Numbered from the stretch's first letter, positions 12,940 through 25,400 are shown. The stretch is 64,000 nucleotides of DNA from Halictus rubicundus (GCF_050948215.1 NC_135156.1:15809257-15873256); one strand, 5' to 3'. Notes: generated by a model not told the origin, from the letters alone. Made by a program: numbers and translations.

Positions 12940-14114
12940 CGTCTGGAAAAGTCCTGGAAAAGTCCTGGAAACTCGGTGTCCTCTCGATGTCTGTAAGGTG
13001 CGGGGGCGGCAGTTCGAGGCCGGGTCCACCCACAATGTCTCCCGGCCACTTTTCAGGCTCGAGATCGCTCGAGTCGGCCACTCCGTCGCTGAAAACGACA
13101 GTTCTATAAACAATCCCCCCCAAATTATACTGCATAACGCGCGGTTAACACTTTCGAGAATACGCACAATAGCTAGTTTCGCCGAAATACTGGCCAATGG
13201 TAATATTTGTCTACCTATGGCATAAATAATAATAATTAAAATAATGAATGATTATTATGACTCTAAAATGATAATAATGTCCTTTTTTCTTGATGTTATA
13301 AGTATCAGAATGATATATTTATTTTCTTTCCATGTAACAATGATGTTACTTCGATGGATGTAAAATATATTTAGCTTTTCATGTAGCAGTTTCTTGAAGT
13401 TTATACACTAATTAATCAATTCTATTCTTCTTCTTTATCTCTCGAAAATAGCAAAGAAATCACGTCCGTGTCGTTAGAATTTACTAAATTGGATTATGTT
13501 ACTTACTAAAACGATGTATAATGTTAACGTTACTTGTTTCGAGATTTTTAATCTTACGCTGTAAATGTGCCACTTGCAAAACTAGTGAGACCATGTAGGT
13601 TTAGAATTAGGCACTCTAAATAAGCAAAACGCGATACTCCGTTACGAGTCTATGGTCGGCAAAGAAATGACAATAACACGCAATATCACAAATTAATGCA
13701 GGAAAATACAACGATAACCTTTCTTGAGGAATCTTCAAGGGTTATTTAAACAAATTTTCCGCTTGATCTCGCTTGATACATAGCTGTTCCCCTAATTAGG
13801 GAAGAGGAAAAAGCTATGCAGGTCTTTTAGTCGTCACTATTGCAACTGCACTGATGCGTTTAAACCAGACCAACAAATGCTCGTTCGCTCCCCACTTCAA
13901 CTCCCCAAACTCATGCATATTTGGTTTGTTATGTGTTTTGTTTCTGCTTGTTCTTCTGTCTTCCGTTAACAAAATGATTATCAGAATTTTTCCTCAATGA
14001 CGAGTACACTTGTTATTGGAAATTGGTATTTGTGAAAAACTATGATTTAGCATTCCGAAATGAAATGCAACACATAAATCTTCAAAATAAAGGAACTTGC
14101 CACTGTGTGATGTC

Positions 14115-14225
14115 TAGACCGCGGATCTTTATGTAAAATAAAAATTGGCTGCATCAATGGTAAGAAGCAGGAGCCACATAAACATTTAATTCATGATCTT
14201 AACAAGCTGAAAACAGTATGTTGAT
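14115..14225. mobile_element. TA-type MITE, left end only
   Basis: Begins TAGACCGCGGATCTTTATG, then the core GAAGCAGGAGCCACATAA and a T-rich stretch parallel to 53355-53450. The matching right end was not found. Confidence 0.55.
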
Positions 14226-15443
14226 ATTCGTAAATTGTTCTAATCTTTCTTCCGTTTTTCCGACACGGGTCTTGCCGGAGCTTATTTCAATTGAACTAGC
14301 AGAATAATTTTCTGTATTTTTGGATAATATTAGTTTCACTAATAAATAGTATATGTTTATAATACGTGCTCGGTGAAGCGTCTACGTTAATATGTATTAT
14401 TATATTTTTCTACATTTCCTATCCGGATAGTCACCATTGCATGCACTGTGTAAATATAAGAGAATGGTAAACATGATTTTTATTAAACACAATTGCAAAT
14501 TGTGAAAAAAACAATTTTCTTTATATCTTTAAGCACTATCTTCTAAGCATAATGAGGGATTCGTTAAATGAAATGTACAATTGTGTGATTATTAAAAAAG
14601 ATTAACAAAACACGGAGAACAATGCTCAACAATGAATAAAACAATCTTCCTAAAATCTTGCAGCTTTATTTGGAACTCGGCGACCAAAATTCACAGTTGA
14701 CCGATTACTGTCCCCAGTAAAATGTTGACATAACAGTGGAAATAATGCTCGAAAATTTTCTGAAAAGTAGCAGAAAGAAGAAGGGGATTTCGAAGGATCA
14801 AAAATGAAATTAGCATCGGTCGAGGGGTGGAAAGAAATATTTTCGGACATTTATGCGCCACGGATTGTCCATGGGACGGACGAAAAAATTAGGGTTGTAC
14901 GTCGCTCTCCCACCCTTGCTGCTCCGAAACGAACCCTCCCATATGTTTGACTTTCAAAGAGTTTATTCCGAAGATCCGTCGAGACACATGTTCACCTCGG
15001 TCGAACATTATAATCGCGGCGAAATTTTCTAGTTCGTGGATTCGACGCAAATGTGCTGTTTCGAAAAAGAAAAATTTCTGGAAGTTTGAAAAAGTAGACC
15101 GTGTGCGTATGTGCTTGTAAAACACATTGTTTGGTTCTGTAAGCTTTGTGGCATACAGTCAAAGTGAAGTTCTACCAGCGACCGACGCGCGTATTTGATT
15201 TCGAAAGAAAGTTTCGGCTATGGTTTTCCTCTCTACCGTCTCGTTTTCAATTCCACCGCTGTAGAGCGTGTCCAGCTGTAATTTTAACGTCATCGAATCG
15301 TCAATCAAACAGGAATTAGTGTCTGCTACTCGATAGTGTCTCGCTGTGTTCTCCAAACTTCGCCGAAATGGGGAAAATAAGGTACAACGAGCGCTTAAGG
15401 GGGAAAGTCAACCCTAATTTCTATAAAGATAAGCCAAGTTTCC

Positions 15444-15737
15444 GATTTTTTTTACAGATAATTACCAAATGAAAAGTCCTAATATTTTGCAGCTACAAAA
15501 CTGTAACTTTCAGATCTGTATTACAATTTTCTGTAAGTCGAAATATTTGAAAATGGCGGAGTCATTCGTTGCGAAACGGGTCAACGAAGTTCTTCCTGTT
15601 GAACAATCAGTTATAAATATTAAATGATATTATCTAACAAGTAATAGATAAGCGCCCTCGGTTGCATTTCAACAATGACCAGGTGGTGTAAGTAATGAGA
15701 ATAATGTGGAGAAGTAGCAACAACAATGTCGAATTGA
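15444..15737. repeat. Direct repeat, copy A (~290 bp)
   Basis: Begins GATTTTTTTTACAGATAATT and ends near AACAATGTCGAATTG. It is nearly identical to 18776-19063 in the same orientation, with a few substitutions and small indels. No terminal inverted repeats were seen. Confidence 0.85.
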
Positions 15738-16895
15738 ATAATGATCTACCATTTAAAAAACGATATGGCAGGCCGTTCTTAGGGGAGGTCACAGGTCTGA
15801 CCGCTGCTTATACTACAATAAAGGTTTATTTTAAATTCAGAGTACGTTTAAAAAGATTAGAAAAACGTACACTCGAGATTAGAAACGGATTTTTTCCCAT
15901 CGAATTTTACCAGTGGATCTCGACGATCTCCCAGTCTCCGGCGTTGATAGAACCGTCCGAAGTCTCGACGTCCGACGTTTCTTGGCAAACTTTCCGGCTG
16001 TTAATCCATTACAACAACTTTTCTGAAGCTCGCGACGAACTTGGGTTCAAATGATCGTGGATCGCGGTCGGCCCCCTCCGATAACCGGGGCACGTCGTCA
16101 CTGACGAAGAATGACGTAGAATGTGGTGACCAATCTACATTCGGATTGAAATTTGATCCGTAGGTCGTCGCATTCGATTAAAGCTTAAATCGTCGGACAG
16201 TCGAAAGACTTTCTGTTATGTAAAAATAGCGATAGACAGGTAGCAAGCAGAGATTTCGCTAATTCGAAGACGTGTCCAACGATTAGGGTTTCTTTTATAT
16301 TTTCACCGAGTTTCGCCGTCTTTCGGCCATCTTCTTGCCAACTTTTCGATCCCAGTTTTGTAAAGACTGGCGATATAAATCGGTTTCACGGAAGCGGCAG
16401 AGATCTACGGTAGTGATTAAGCTGTCCGCGGCAGCGTGTGTCACGGCGAATATACTTTCCACAATTTTCCGGTGTATTAGACGGTCAAGGTGGAGCACGA
16501 ATCAAAGAAGCAGAACTGTTCAGGCAAAAACACCGAGAGACGAAGTCTCGTCTCCCGAGAGAGGTTGATACATACTGCGAAACGACTTCTCGGGAGCCGC
16601 CACAAATTTAATCGTTTCACAAAAATTACATTAAAGCCCCGCCCCCGCTTGGGAGAGGTTTGTTTTACGCGATAACTTCGTGGCGAAGGAACGTTTCGCT
16701 GAAAAATTCATCGGGCCTAGGACAACAAGTTTTTTTCACGAGTTCCTACGATCAATAAAGGATCTTTGCTTTTTCATTACTAGACTGTGGATCTTTATGC
16801 GGGATAAAAATTGTCTGCGTCAACGCCAAGAGACAGGAGCCCGATAGACATTCGTCTCTTTCTTTAATCATTTCAACAAGTTGACATCGATGTTT

Positions 16896-17143
16896 TTAAC
16901 CCTTGGCACTCGAATGGCGACTGTCAGGCGCCACTAAGCATTCCTGTATCATTATTCAAAATATTTTTTACATTATTAACTTTGTTTGTATTTAATGAAT
17001 TACTAAACTTTTCAGTACTGTACGAGTAAATTGCACCATTTTCGTATGTATAGCATGAAAAAATGTACGTAGAAGGGAAATATTCTAGGTCGGAAGAAAT
17101 GTTTCGTTTTAGAGCTAAAATGGCTTCGAGTGCAAAGGGTTAA
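16896..17143. mobile_element. piggyBac-like MITE with TTAA target duplication
   Basis: TTAA on both sides. Ends CCCTTGGCACTCGAATGGC and GCTTCGAGTGCAAAGGG are inverted repeats beginning CCC and ending GGG, as in piggyBac elements. Length is 248 bases including TTAA. No open frame of note. Confidence 0.75.
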
Positions 17144-17210
17144 ATCATTTTAAACCTTCTGCAGTTTTAAATTTCACCTACTCATTTTTCCCATAAATGA
17201 CCCTTTGCAC

Positions 17211-17335
17211 TCGAAGCTATTCTAACTCTAAAACGAAACATTTCTTCCATCCTAGAATTTACTCGTACAATACTGAAATGTTTAGTATTTTAATAAATAC
17301 AAACAAATTTAATAATGAAAAAAATAACAAGTGAA
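17211..17335. mobile_element. Inverted, internally deleted copy of the 16896 element
   Basis: Starts CCCTTTGCACTCGAAGC and follows the reverse complement of 17139-16960 (AAAACGAAACATTTCTTCC, then ACTCGTACA, TACTGAAA, ATACAAACAAA) but lacks about 50 central bases. With the 16896 copy it forms an imperfect hairpin. Confidence 0.65.
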
Positions 17336-18775
17336 ATACGGAACAGTGAAGGTACTAAAAGAATTCGAGAATATTGGTAGATAATTTTCAATGTGTACAC
17401 CTGTTTCTCGCACAACCGACGCAGGCAAGTTTAATTTTCGATAAAGATCCGTAGTGCAGTAATCGGCGAGGTAAACTTGATCAAATTACGATGAAATTAT
17501 GAAATTGTAACATTAATGGGTTCAGTCGAAAACGTAAAAGCGTTTTAATTCTAAGGATTCGGTACTGCCTCGTTTGCGAATGCGCGCAACCGCGATTAAA
17601 ATGAAGCCAGTCGCAGTTAGAAATTATGAAACAGTATGAAACGAAATTAACGAAAAACGAAAAGGTAAAATTCGCTCGTACAAATCACCCCGCTGCTTTC
17701 CGTGGTGATCTGCAGCTTTACGACCGCCAAAAACCGTTCGTTTACTATCGTTTTTCCAGTGTTTGCCCATACCAGTTTTATGACGCCACGTTTCGCCCCT
17801 CCCCCACCATTTCCGCCAATTAATCGACTCGGGTACCATTCAATCAGCGATTCGCTGTATACTCAACGCCTTTCGATTTCTTCTTTGTCCCCCCGATTAG
17901 AAGTAGCTCGTATTCGATCGATATCCTAATATTCCACTCCAATATTCTCGGTGTATACAATCCCGCGATTTTTATTATCCCTTCCTCGAACCTCGAATCG
18001 CCGAGATCATTCGAGGTTTTGGTGCTTCGCGAGAGGGGAGCGTAAACATAAACGTCTCCGAGACTCGAGAATCGATTCTCCCTTATTTTTTATTGTCCAG
18101 CCTTTTTATTTAACGATTACTTTGGCTCTGTCATTGGTCGACTCGCTTTTACAAAGCGTCGGAACGATTTTCGCCGAGTTTCCTACGAGCTTCCGTCTTC
18201 TTTTTTTTTTTTCAAATTCGAACGCGCTGCGATCCTCGGAGAATCGTTTCCGACGATACATCGAAATGGTGGCTGCTTTTTTGAAAATAGAAGATGGCTG
18301 CAGTAATTGTAATTAACGTCACGTTAACACGGGAGAATTTTTACAGAATTTACAGAAGTTCGAAAATTCTACCGAGTCTCTTCAGCATTCGACGCCATAT
18401 CGGTTTTCCCGCGAGATCAGTAAAGTAGTCTGTGCTTAATGTAACCGATTAAACGCCGAGAACAACTTAAGCTATACTGTACACTTCAGTTCTGTCGATA
18501 AGTATTTCTTCAAACGCTTCTTTAACGAAACATAGTATTGTCATTAGAATGAAAATGTCGCAGCGAAATTGTGGTACACTATAAGAGACACAATGACAGC
18601 GAAAATTAACATTTCTACTAAAATTTATGCAAAGGTAATATACAAATGATTACTATTTTATAGTAAATGATTAGAAAGTCTTTCTGCTTAATCCAAATAG
18701 TGTAAAACGATTGAAATGATCGAAAGAATTCTCATTCTCATCAAATTTTTCCCAGCTTTAATATTTAATATTAAA

Positions 18776-19063
18776 GATTTTTTTTACAGATAATTACCAA
18801 ATGAAAAGTCCTAATTTTTTGCAGCTACAAAACTGTAACTTTCAGATCTGTATTACAATTTTCTGTAAGTCGAAATATTTGAAAATGGCGGAATTATTCG
18901 TTGCGAAACGGGTCAACGAAGTTCTTCCTGTTGCATAATCAGTTATAAATATTAAGTGATATTATCTAACAAGTAATAGATAAACACGCTCGATTGCATG
19001 TCAACAATGACCAGGTGGTATAAGTAATGAGAATAATTGGAGAAGTAGCAATAACAATGTCGA
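18776..19063. repeat. Direct repeat, copy B (~290 bp)
   Basis: Second copy of 15444-15737, 3.3 kb downstream. Differences include GCGCCCTCGG against ACACGCTCGA near the right end. The flanks differ, so the homology stops sharply at both ends. Confidence 0.85.
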
Positions 19064-20047
19064 ATTGTTCTGAGGGGAGTATTGGTAGTATTGGGAACTG
19101 TGACGTCATATGGCAGTAGCTCTCCTTTGGAAGCATCTTTGAAAAATACATATTCTACAGAAAAATTATAGAATTTTGAAACACAAAAGCCAGTCCAACA
19201 GTGTCAAGCATACACTTAACGAATCTATGGAAAAAATGTACACACAGGACCCAATTACTGTGCCTATATTAATTATATTTATTTTTAAAGCATAATGAAT
19301 ATTAAAAAATCATTAGATATTCAATTTCCCCCTTAAAAAAGAAACGAGTGGGGGTTGGCACCCCCACAGCAATTAGGTTCCTTATCCTATGCTAATTCTT
19401 GTTATTTCTATCAGTTTCGTTAACTTTGCAGTTAAGAGCATGCTTGAAAATAAACTAAATTAACGAAGGAATCGATAGAGTCAATGATAGACCCGTTGCC
19501 AGGGTTCACTTTGACCCGGAGATCCAATCTTCACCATTTTACTGCTAGAGGAAGTGTCAATTTTTCTGAAGTTCGCGTCGAACGGCAAGAAATGCCGTTA
19601 CAGATGCCGTGATAGAATATGAAAAACATAAGCAAGAAATTGGCTGGCGAAAATACGGGGCGGAATTTTTTGACAGCCATTGTACGTGCGTCACATCTTC
19701 AATTCAAATGTAAAAATGAATGTTGCAGGATCAGAGAGTTGTCCTATATTTCAGTCGCCTAGAAAAAAAGTGTTTTTTCGAGCCAGAAGGAATGGAAAAA
19801 CAGGAGAGGGACCGCGATTAGAAAACATTTAAACATTAAATCGTAGTGTAAAAACTGTTGGGTATCCCGAAGGTGCATGACCAAAAACGAGGATCAATCC
19901 CGTATCTCAATATTTTTCCCCTGCGTTGGCCGAACCCGAGAAAGAGCCTTTGTTTTTTCCACCTCTGTTTCCTTTAATATTAATTAATAACACCCTGCGC
20001 CAGACTACGACACTTTTCTCGGAGTTGTTTTCTTAGTGTGTTATTAC

Positions 20048-20076
20048 TAGACTGCGGATGTTTATGCGAATGCAGG
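20048..20076. mobile_element. TA-type MITE end
   Basis: TAGACTGCGGATGTTTATGC is the family's left end, directly before the palindrome at 20093. A second such end, TAGACTGCGGATGTGCGTGC, lies at about 20280 inside that palindrome's loop. Confidence 0.45.
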
Positions 20077-20092
20077 AAATGGGGTTTTTTTC

Positions 20093-20475
20093 ACAGGAAA
20101 TAGGTAAAGTTACGAGACCCGCACAGAAATTTGTTTCGTTAGTGGGAGATTCTATAAATGTGTTTTTTATATTGCTCATTTTGCATATTGCATATGGTCT
20201 GCATATTTTATTTTAACGACATATGCAAACATACAATGCATATTCCGAGAATATACATATGTATAATATATGTAATATATAGACTGCGGATGTGCGTGCA
20301 AGTAAAATATGTCAGAAAAATGTAAGTATTTTTCAAGGTGTGCACATGTCGTTAAAATAGAATATGAAAAACATATGTAATATGCAAAACATGGAAAATA
20401 AAAAAGGTATTTCTAGAATCTCCCAATAACAAAACAAATTTCTATCCACGTCTCATAATTTTACCTGTTTCCTGT
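20093..20475. repeat. Long palindrome 1 (arms about 135 bases)
   Basis: The left arm runs from ACAGGAAATAGGTAAAGTTA through GTGGGAGATTCTA and TTTTAACGACAT. The right arm is its reverse complement, ending TTACCTGTTTCCTGT. The loop of about 110 bases is AT-rich. Confidence 0.75.
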
Positions 20476-20484
20476 AAAAATACT

Positions 20485-20797
20485 AATAACTAAACTGCTG
20501 ATTTTTATGTAAATAATTTTCCTAACTTTTCTTGTGAAAGTCGGAGCTAGAGAAAAATTTATTTCTTTAACTAGAATATTTCTAGAAAATACAAGACCTA
20601 TGATGTTAATTTCCTTTTTTTCTATGGCAGCCAGGACCAAATATTTCTTTACACCCTGTACGTTCAGAGAAATTAATATCATAGATCTTCCATTTTCTAG
20701 AAATATTTTAGTTAAGGAAATAAATTTCTCTCTGGCTCTGATTTTCACAAAAACAGTTAGGAAAATTATTTGCATACAAATCAGCAGTTTAGTTATT
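20485..20797. repeat. Long palindrome 2 (TA-type ends, long arms)
   Basis: The left end AATAACTAAACTGCTGATTT and the right end AATCAGCAGTTTAGTTATT pair, and pairing continues inwards for over 100 bases (TTAGGAAAATTATT, GAGAAAAATTTATTTC, AATATTTCTAGAAAAT). The ends are recognisable variants of the TA-type MITE terminus. The plus and minus open frames here encode near-identical peptides because of the palindrome, not because of a gene. Confidence 0.75.
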
Positions 20798-21392
20798 AAA
20801 GGAAACTGATCATTCTCGAGAAATTTTGAAGGATCTCGATGGCAACTACGGAACAGGTTTAACGATTATTCAAAAAATTTGTGATCTTCAACTTACCATA
20901 AAATCGTTGAAAGCGAGCTGGATGGGCTCCGAAAGGTTCTCACGATCCTGAATGATCAGTATTAAAGTTCTTGCGGTCTTAACTGGTCCTCGATGATCTT
21001 CATTAGCGCTTCAATCGTCGGATCAGTACCAAGAACTTTGATTGCACCTAAAAGATCTCGAAGAGTTTCGAAAAACCTTGATCACTGCCGGCGGAGGGTC
21101 TTCACGGTGCTCGAAAGAATAGCATTAAAGATTCGCTGCGTTTTATAGTTCTCGAAGAACCATTGCACTCGGGAAACGATCTCCACGGTCCCCCACTCGA
21201 AGATCCACATGGCGAACGATATAAAAAAATCACATTATCGGTGAAATTCAACTTGCATAATTGAACAATAAGCTTCGGAAGTTGACCGGGAGAAATTGTA
21301 TTCGCAGAACGGTAAAAACGGAACTTTGGAAATGAATATTCTAGAGTATCAACAATTCTGTCGGTGATTCTGTGTCAACTTTTTTGTTTTTC

Positions 21393-21661
21393 CATTATGT
21401 TTTTTATGGAACTTTTACCGACACGTTTGTGACATTTTTCTAGTTCAAATGACACCGAACACGACACAATTTGGAATATCTTTTGCTCCTATCAATTCTC
21501 GATTATCCGAATCGACCGGTGGAACGTATCGGTTCGGATAATCGAGGTTCTACTATATCGCGGATTACAGAAGTAAATACTATCCAAACTGGGTCGTGTT
21601 TGGTCTCATTTTATTCAGAAAAATGTCACAGATATTCCGATAAAAGTTTCACGAAAAAATG
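21393..21661. repeat. Palindromic element with pogo-like core
   Basis: The outer arms pair over about 100 bases (CATTATGTTTTTTATGG, GTGACATTTTTCT, CGAACACGAC). The centre, TTCTCGATTATCCGAA ... TTCGGATAATCGAGG, resembles a pair of pogo/Tigger termini placed back to back. Confidence 0.65.
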
Positions 21662-22117
21662 ATTAACGGTTCGACCGCAATATCCTTTTTGATCATCAAC
21701 GTGGTCCGCGGCAACGAGTCTCTCACTGTCAGGCCGTTCGAAAAATCTGAAAAAATTCTACGACACGCGTTGTGGTATCTAGTTGAGCGTACCGAGTGTC
21801 GTTTGATCCAGATGTTAACACGTTTCAGCCACGATAAAAAATTGCGACGAGATGGAATTCCGCGAAGTAGCAGTTAAAAATCCGATTGGTGGGCGTCGCG
21901 TCGCGGCGCGTCAAGGAGGAAAGCGTCAGTGGTGGTTCGCGAGGCGAAGGGGGGTTGCGCAACGGTCCTCGGTGCCCCATGAAATTTTCATCGGACGTGT
22001 CACGATGAAATTGAAAATGTGCGTCAACCGGGTCCGGGAAGAGGGTGTGATATGCGTGCGATTTCGCCCGGCCGGCCGGGCCGGCGAAACGCGCATGGCC
22101 GGCCCGCGAACCGCTCG

Positions 22118-22401
22118 TATTTAAGGGCTGAACGATCGCGAATCTCGCCACTATCAGCCGTACCCTTGGATCTTATCGACTCCCACGCAAACCGAAGCCA
22201 ACTCCGTTAACGCACGCTCCCTTTGTCGACGCAAAACAACACGCGTTTCGAGTCGAGTGTGCAACGCGCGGTGACGAAGAGGTCGAACGTCGGAGACGCT
22301 CGCTTGCAACAGAGGAGGACACTCCACCGCCAACGTTACCAACGCTGTATCAAGGACACGCTCCCACTTTCAAGGCCACTGCGTCCAGGATCGGGCAACA
22401 G
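22118..22401 (+). promoter_or_regulatory. Candidate promoter and non-coding first exon (possibly of myosuppressin)
   Basis: A GC- and CpG-rich island (about 21890-22480) stands out from the AT-rich surroundings. It contains a TATA-like TATTTAAG at 22118 and, about 32-38 bases downstream, CTATCAGCC at 22151, resembling an arthropod initiator. A possible splice donor, CAACAG/GTTAGC, ends an exon at 22401. The nearest downstream plus-strand coding exon is myosuppressin at 33.24 kb, which needs an upstream non-coding exon because its coding exon opens with an acceptor. The link between the two is inference. The island could equally serve a minus-strand transcript such as ACSS3. Confidence 0.35.
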
Positions 22402-25400
22402 GTTAGCGGTATCTCTCGTTATTTCCGACGCGCAACGCCGCGCACTTCCGTCCCTCTTCGACGATGGGGTTGGAAATCGCAATCGCAAGGCTGTGAATTA
22501 TTTAGGGGATCGTTTCCTCCGGCGATGGAATTTTCGAGTAGATCATTTTTGCCGTTTGAAAACGTCCCCGGAAACGAGCGGAGGCACGATTTTACACGGT
22601 GATATTTTGCTTTAGCATTCTCGAGTAAGGCAGGAGGCTCGCTGTTGGGTAGTGATTTTTGCTGTTGGATCAGGATTCAGAATGTTTCGGAATGTTTGTT
22701 GAGATTTTTTAATAGGGCATGCGTTTTGCTGAAGGACTGGGCGGGATATTTCTTATAATTTTTCGGTGAGGTCGATTTTTATCGATAGAGGAGTAATAAC
22801 AAAGATTCTGGGAGCCATTGTAGTGCGGCAGATGCTGTCATTTCATTCAATTTTGTACATAAGGGTAGTTTTCTTAGGGCTTGTGTAAACCGGGGTTGTT
22901 TGTTAACATTTGTAAATGGAGGATAATTTTTGTAGTGTGGAGTGAACCTTGGAGGGTAATTTTTCTTGAAACTGTTTAATAGAGGACGATTTTTAATGTT
23001 AATAGTCTAACGATGTGAATTGTGAGTGCTGTTATGGCATGGAGTGAGTCCTGCATGATGATGTCTGCAGGAATCTTTAAATTGCGAATGTTCTTTCTCT
23101 GTTGCGGGAAGAAAGTGTGATGCACCAACACGATCATGGCAATTTGTGGTGTAAAGATCAAAGAGGAATGTATTTTTACTAGATGAAACATCAATCGTAA
23201 TGATTGCTTTGATTTCGCCATCAATTACGGGCATATCGAAAGAAAAAAGATGCCCAAGATGCTGCATGCATTTTTTAATCTTTCCTAAAGAAATTCTTTT
23301 AAAAAAATTCTTTATTCTTGCGTTTCCATAACCGAAATTGATTATTGAGATTGTTCGAAGAAGTTGTAATTGTTTAAACTGGTTTTCACCGTTTACACTG
23401 TTGTGTATTTGCAAGGAATGGTCCAGTTTCATTTCTGCGAAGGCTGGTACGCGATCAAGCCGCCATTAAAGTCCCCCGATCAATCTTTAATCAAAGTTTA
23501 TAAATCGCCCTGTTATTAGTATTCATTTAATTACTTCGAACAAGTTCTTTACCGAACTTTTTTTATCAGCCCTTTACATAGCTGCACGAAGTTTTGTATC
23601 GCGTACTTTTTTTTCTCGTCGTTTCTTTCTCAATCTTCTTTTTATGGGCTTTTCAGCATGCTAATTATTCACCTGTTGCCGTGCAAACGTTGCAACAACT
23701 GTTTAACATTAATAACGCAGCAACAGGCGGCGAAGATAATTAGTCATTCTAACTAATGTTCGCGCGGCAGTAAACGCGATGAAGTTACAAAAATAAATTA
23801 ATCTCAACTCTCTAAGCTTGTAACAAACTTTCTCCTCCATTTTGCCAGTCAATTCATTTACATTTTATCTTATGGGGCCGTCAGTTTAATATTAGATATA
23901 CAAGACATAACACAATTTTATAAAGTAGAAGTCTTCGAAACGGTAGATTCAAATATTAATGTTTTGCAAAAGTTATGGTTCCGTCCGATAAATCATTGCA
24001 CGCACGTTCTAACTTTGATTTACAGTTTAACATTTACAGAATCAATGAATTTAGCAACGTGTGAATTCATATATAATGTTTCACGAATCGACGCTTTCAT
24101 TTGCTAAATCCTCCGCGTTTTCCAAAGAAAATTTAATAATTGAGCTATATATTTTACTCCTCTTTCTTTCAAACCTTTCTTAAAAATCCTTTTCCCTTAA
24201 CTCTCTTTTAAACCTTTCAAGTGGAAGAATACACTGAATGAACTTCTCGTTGCTACGTTATTCTTTCTCGTTAACTTTCTTTGAAAAGAGTCCTCCTCGC
24301 GAGTCAGAGATTTAAATCCTAATTCCTCAGAAAGCATCACATCACGTTACGTGAGAAACATTCCGCGGTGATTAAAAAACACATTAACACGTCCTCCGCC
24401 AGCTTCATACACGAGTAAAGACCGTAATTTTTCATTTCACATAAAGAAAATCAAACTAACAGCTACAATGGCCGCCGAGTTGCAGACGAATTCCTCGTTT
24501 CTATTTTCATTGCAAACTGGTTCAAACATTCGGTTGAAATATCACTTGTATGTTGAATTGGAGAGTACAAGAAGTACTTGAAAATGTTTTTGTCACTCAG
24601 AATTTCACCTCGCAGCAGAATATCAAAAACGTGCGATTCGCGAGAACTGCGAGAACAAATGTTTGTAACGCGAGGGAGAAACCGTACAGGTACCATTTTG
24701 CTCTCAGAGATGAATATATCGCAGCGGATAGCGGAAACAAAGTGGAGAGGCGGAAAGTGGGCGGAATAAAATCTCGAGAAGCTGACTGACCAAAACAAAT
24801 GATCTCGTTGACACTTGGACGATCGGTGGCGGTCGTAAATTCTTATCATCTTCGTACAAAGTCGCGGGCGGCCAAAACGGAGAAATTGTGAAATGCGAGC
24901 TCGCGAATGCAAAAGATTTGCGGAGGAAGCGCGCAGGATGTTGCCGGCACAACGGGAAACATTAATTCCGTCAGGGACACCTGCGGAATGTCTCGTTTCC
25001 CGGGATAAAACCTCTGGGGACGATTCCGGGGACGCGCCGTTGTCTTCGGGACGGTGTTTTCCGGTTGCGAACGAAATTCCAATATATCCCAGCGACGTAT
25101 CCTTGGCATCCCTGATCGGGATAACAGTGGACAGGGATTCGTGACAGGACACGTATTTAATCAAAAGTTTTAAACCACCGCTCTTCTCGAAGAGAGGGGA
25201 GAGAGAACTCGAGTTTTCGATGGCTATAAAATTCCATTCCATCTCCCGGCGATCCGACATTCTTTTTATAGTATAAACAATTACGCGGTATTGTTTGTTT
25301 TATTATGTGGGCGAGAAGCTGCTCCAATGACTGCTCTTTGTCCACTTAATTAACTTTCTTTCCCGCAAACCATGAATTTATTCGAGCCTACCGCGACTCT

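Larger units (their letters stand above)
16781..17459. mobile_element. TA-type MITE interrupted by TTAA-type elements
   Basis: Starts TAGACTGTGGATCTTTATGC and continues with the family core (ACAGGAGCCCGATA). After 16896 it is broken by a TTAA-flanked element. It resumes at 17144, where CATTTTTCCCATAAATG matches the right part of the intact copy at 53355, and is broken again at 17211. A possible right end, AAAGATCCGTAGTGCAG, lies at 17443-17459; this last part is weak. Confidence 0.55.
13089..22117. other. Intergenic region rich in small repeats, no gene recognised
   Basis: Besides the listed repeats (14115, 15444/18776, 16781-17460, 20048-20797, 21393) I find no exon with family resemblance. 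Open frames reach about 120 codons but lack recognisable motifs or convincing splice sites. Confidence 0.5.

Noticed and set aside
12655..13225. Overlapping ~180-codon open frames on both strands
   Set aside because: They cover a GC-rich stretch with few stops. Only the short ATG-to-donor segment 12939-12828 has codon bias and splice support. An alternative exon in another frame (13088-12828, with the acidic DGVADSSDLEPEKW) has mixed third positions.
19351..19371. GTGGGGGTTGGCACCCCCAC hairpin
   Set aside because: A small perfect hairpin, but with no T run or gene end beside it; nothing supports a function.
20461..20809. Two ~100-codon open frames with similar proteins on opposite strands
   Set aside because: The resemblance is caused by the palindrome; no gene is implied.
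24463..25260. 265-codon minus-strand open frame, longest outside the known genes
   Set aside because: No recognisable domain or repeat; overlapping open frames occur on both strands in the same stretch, and it runs across diverse composition without splice support. Chance is the simplest explanation.
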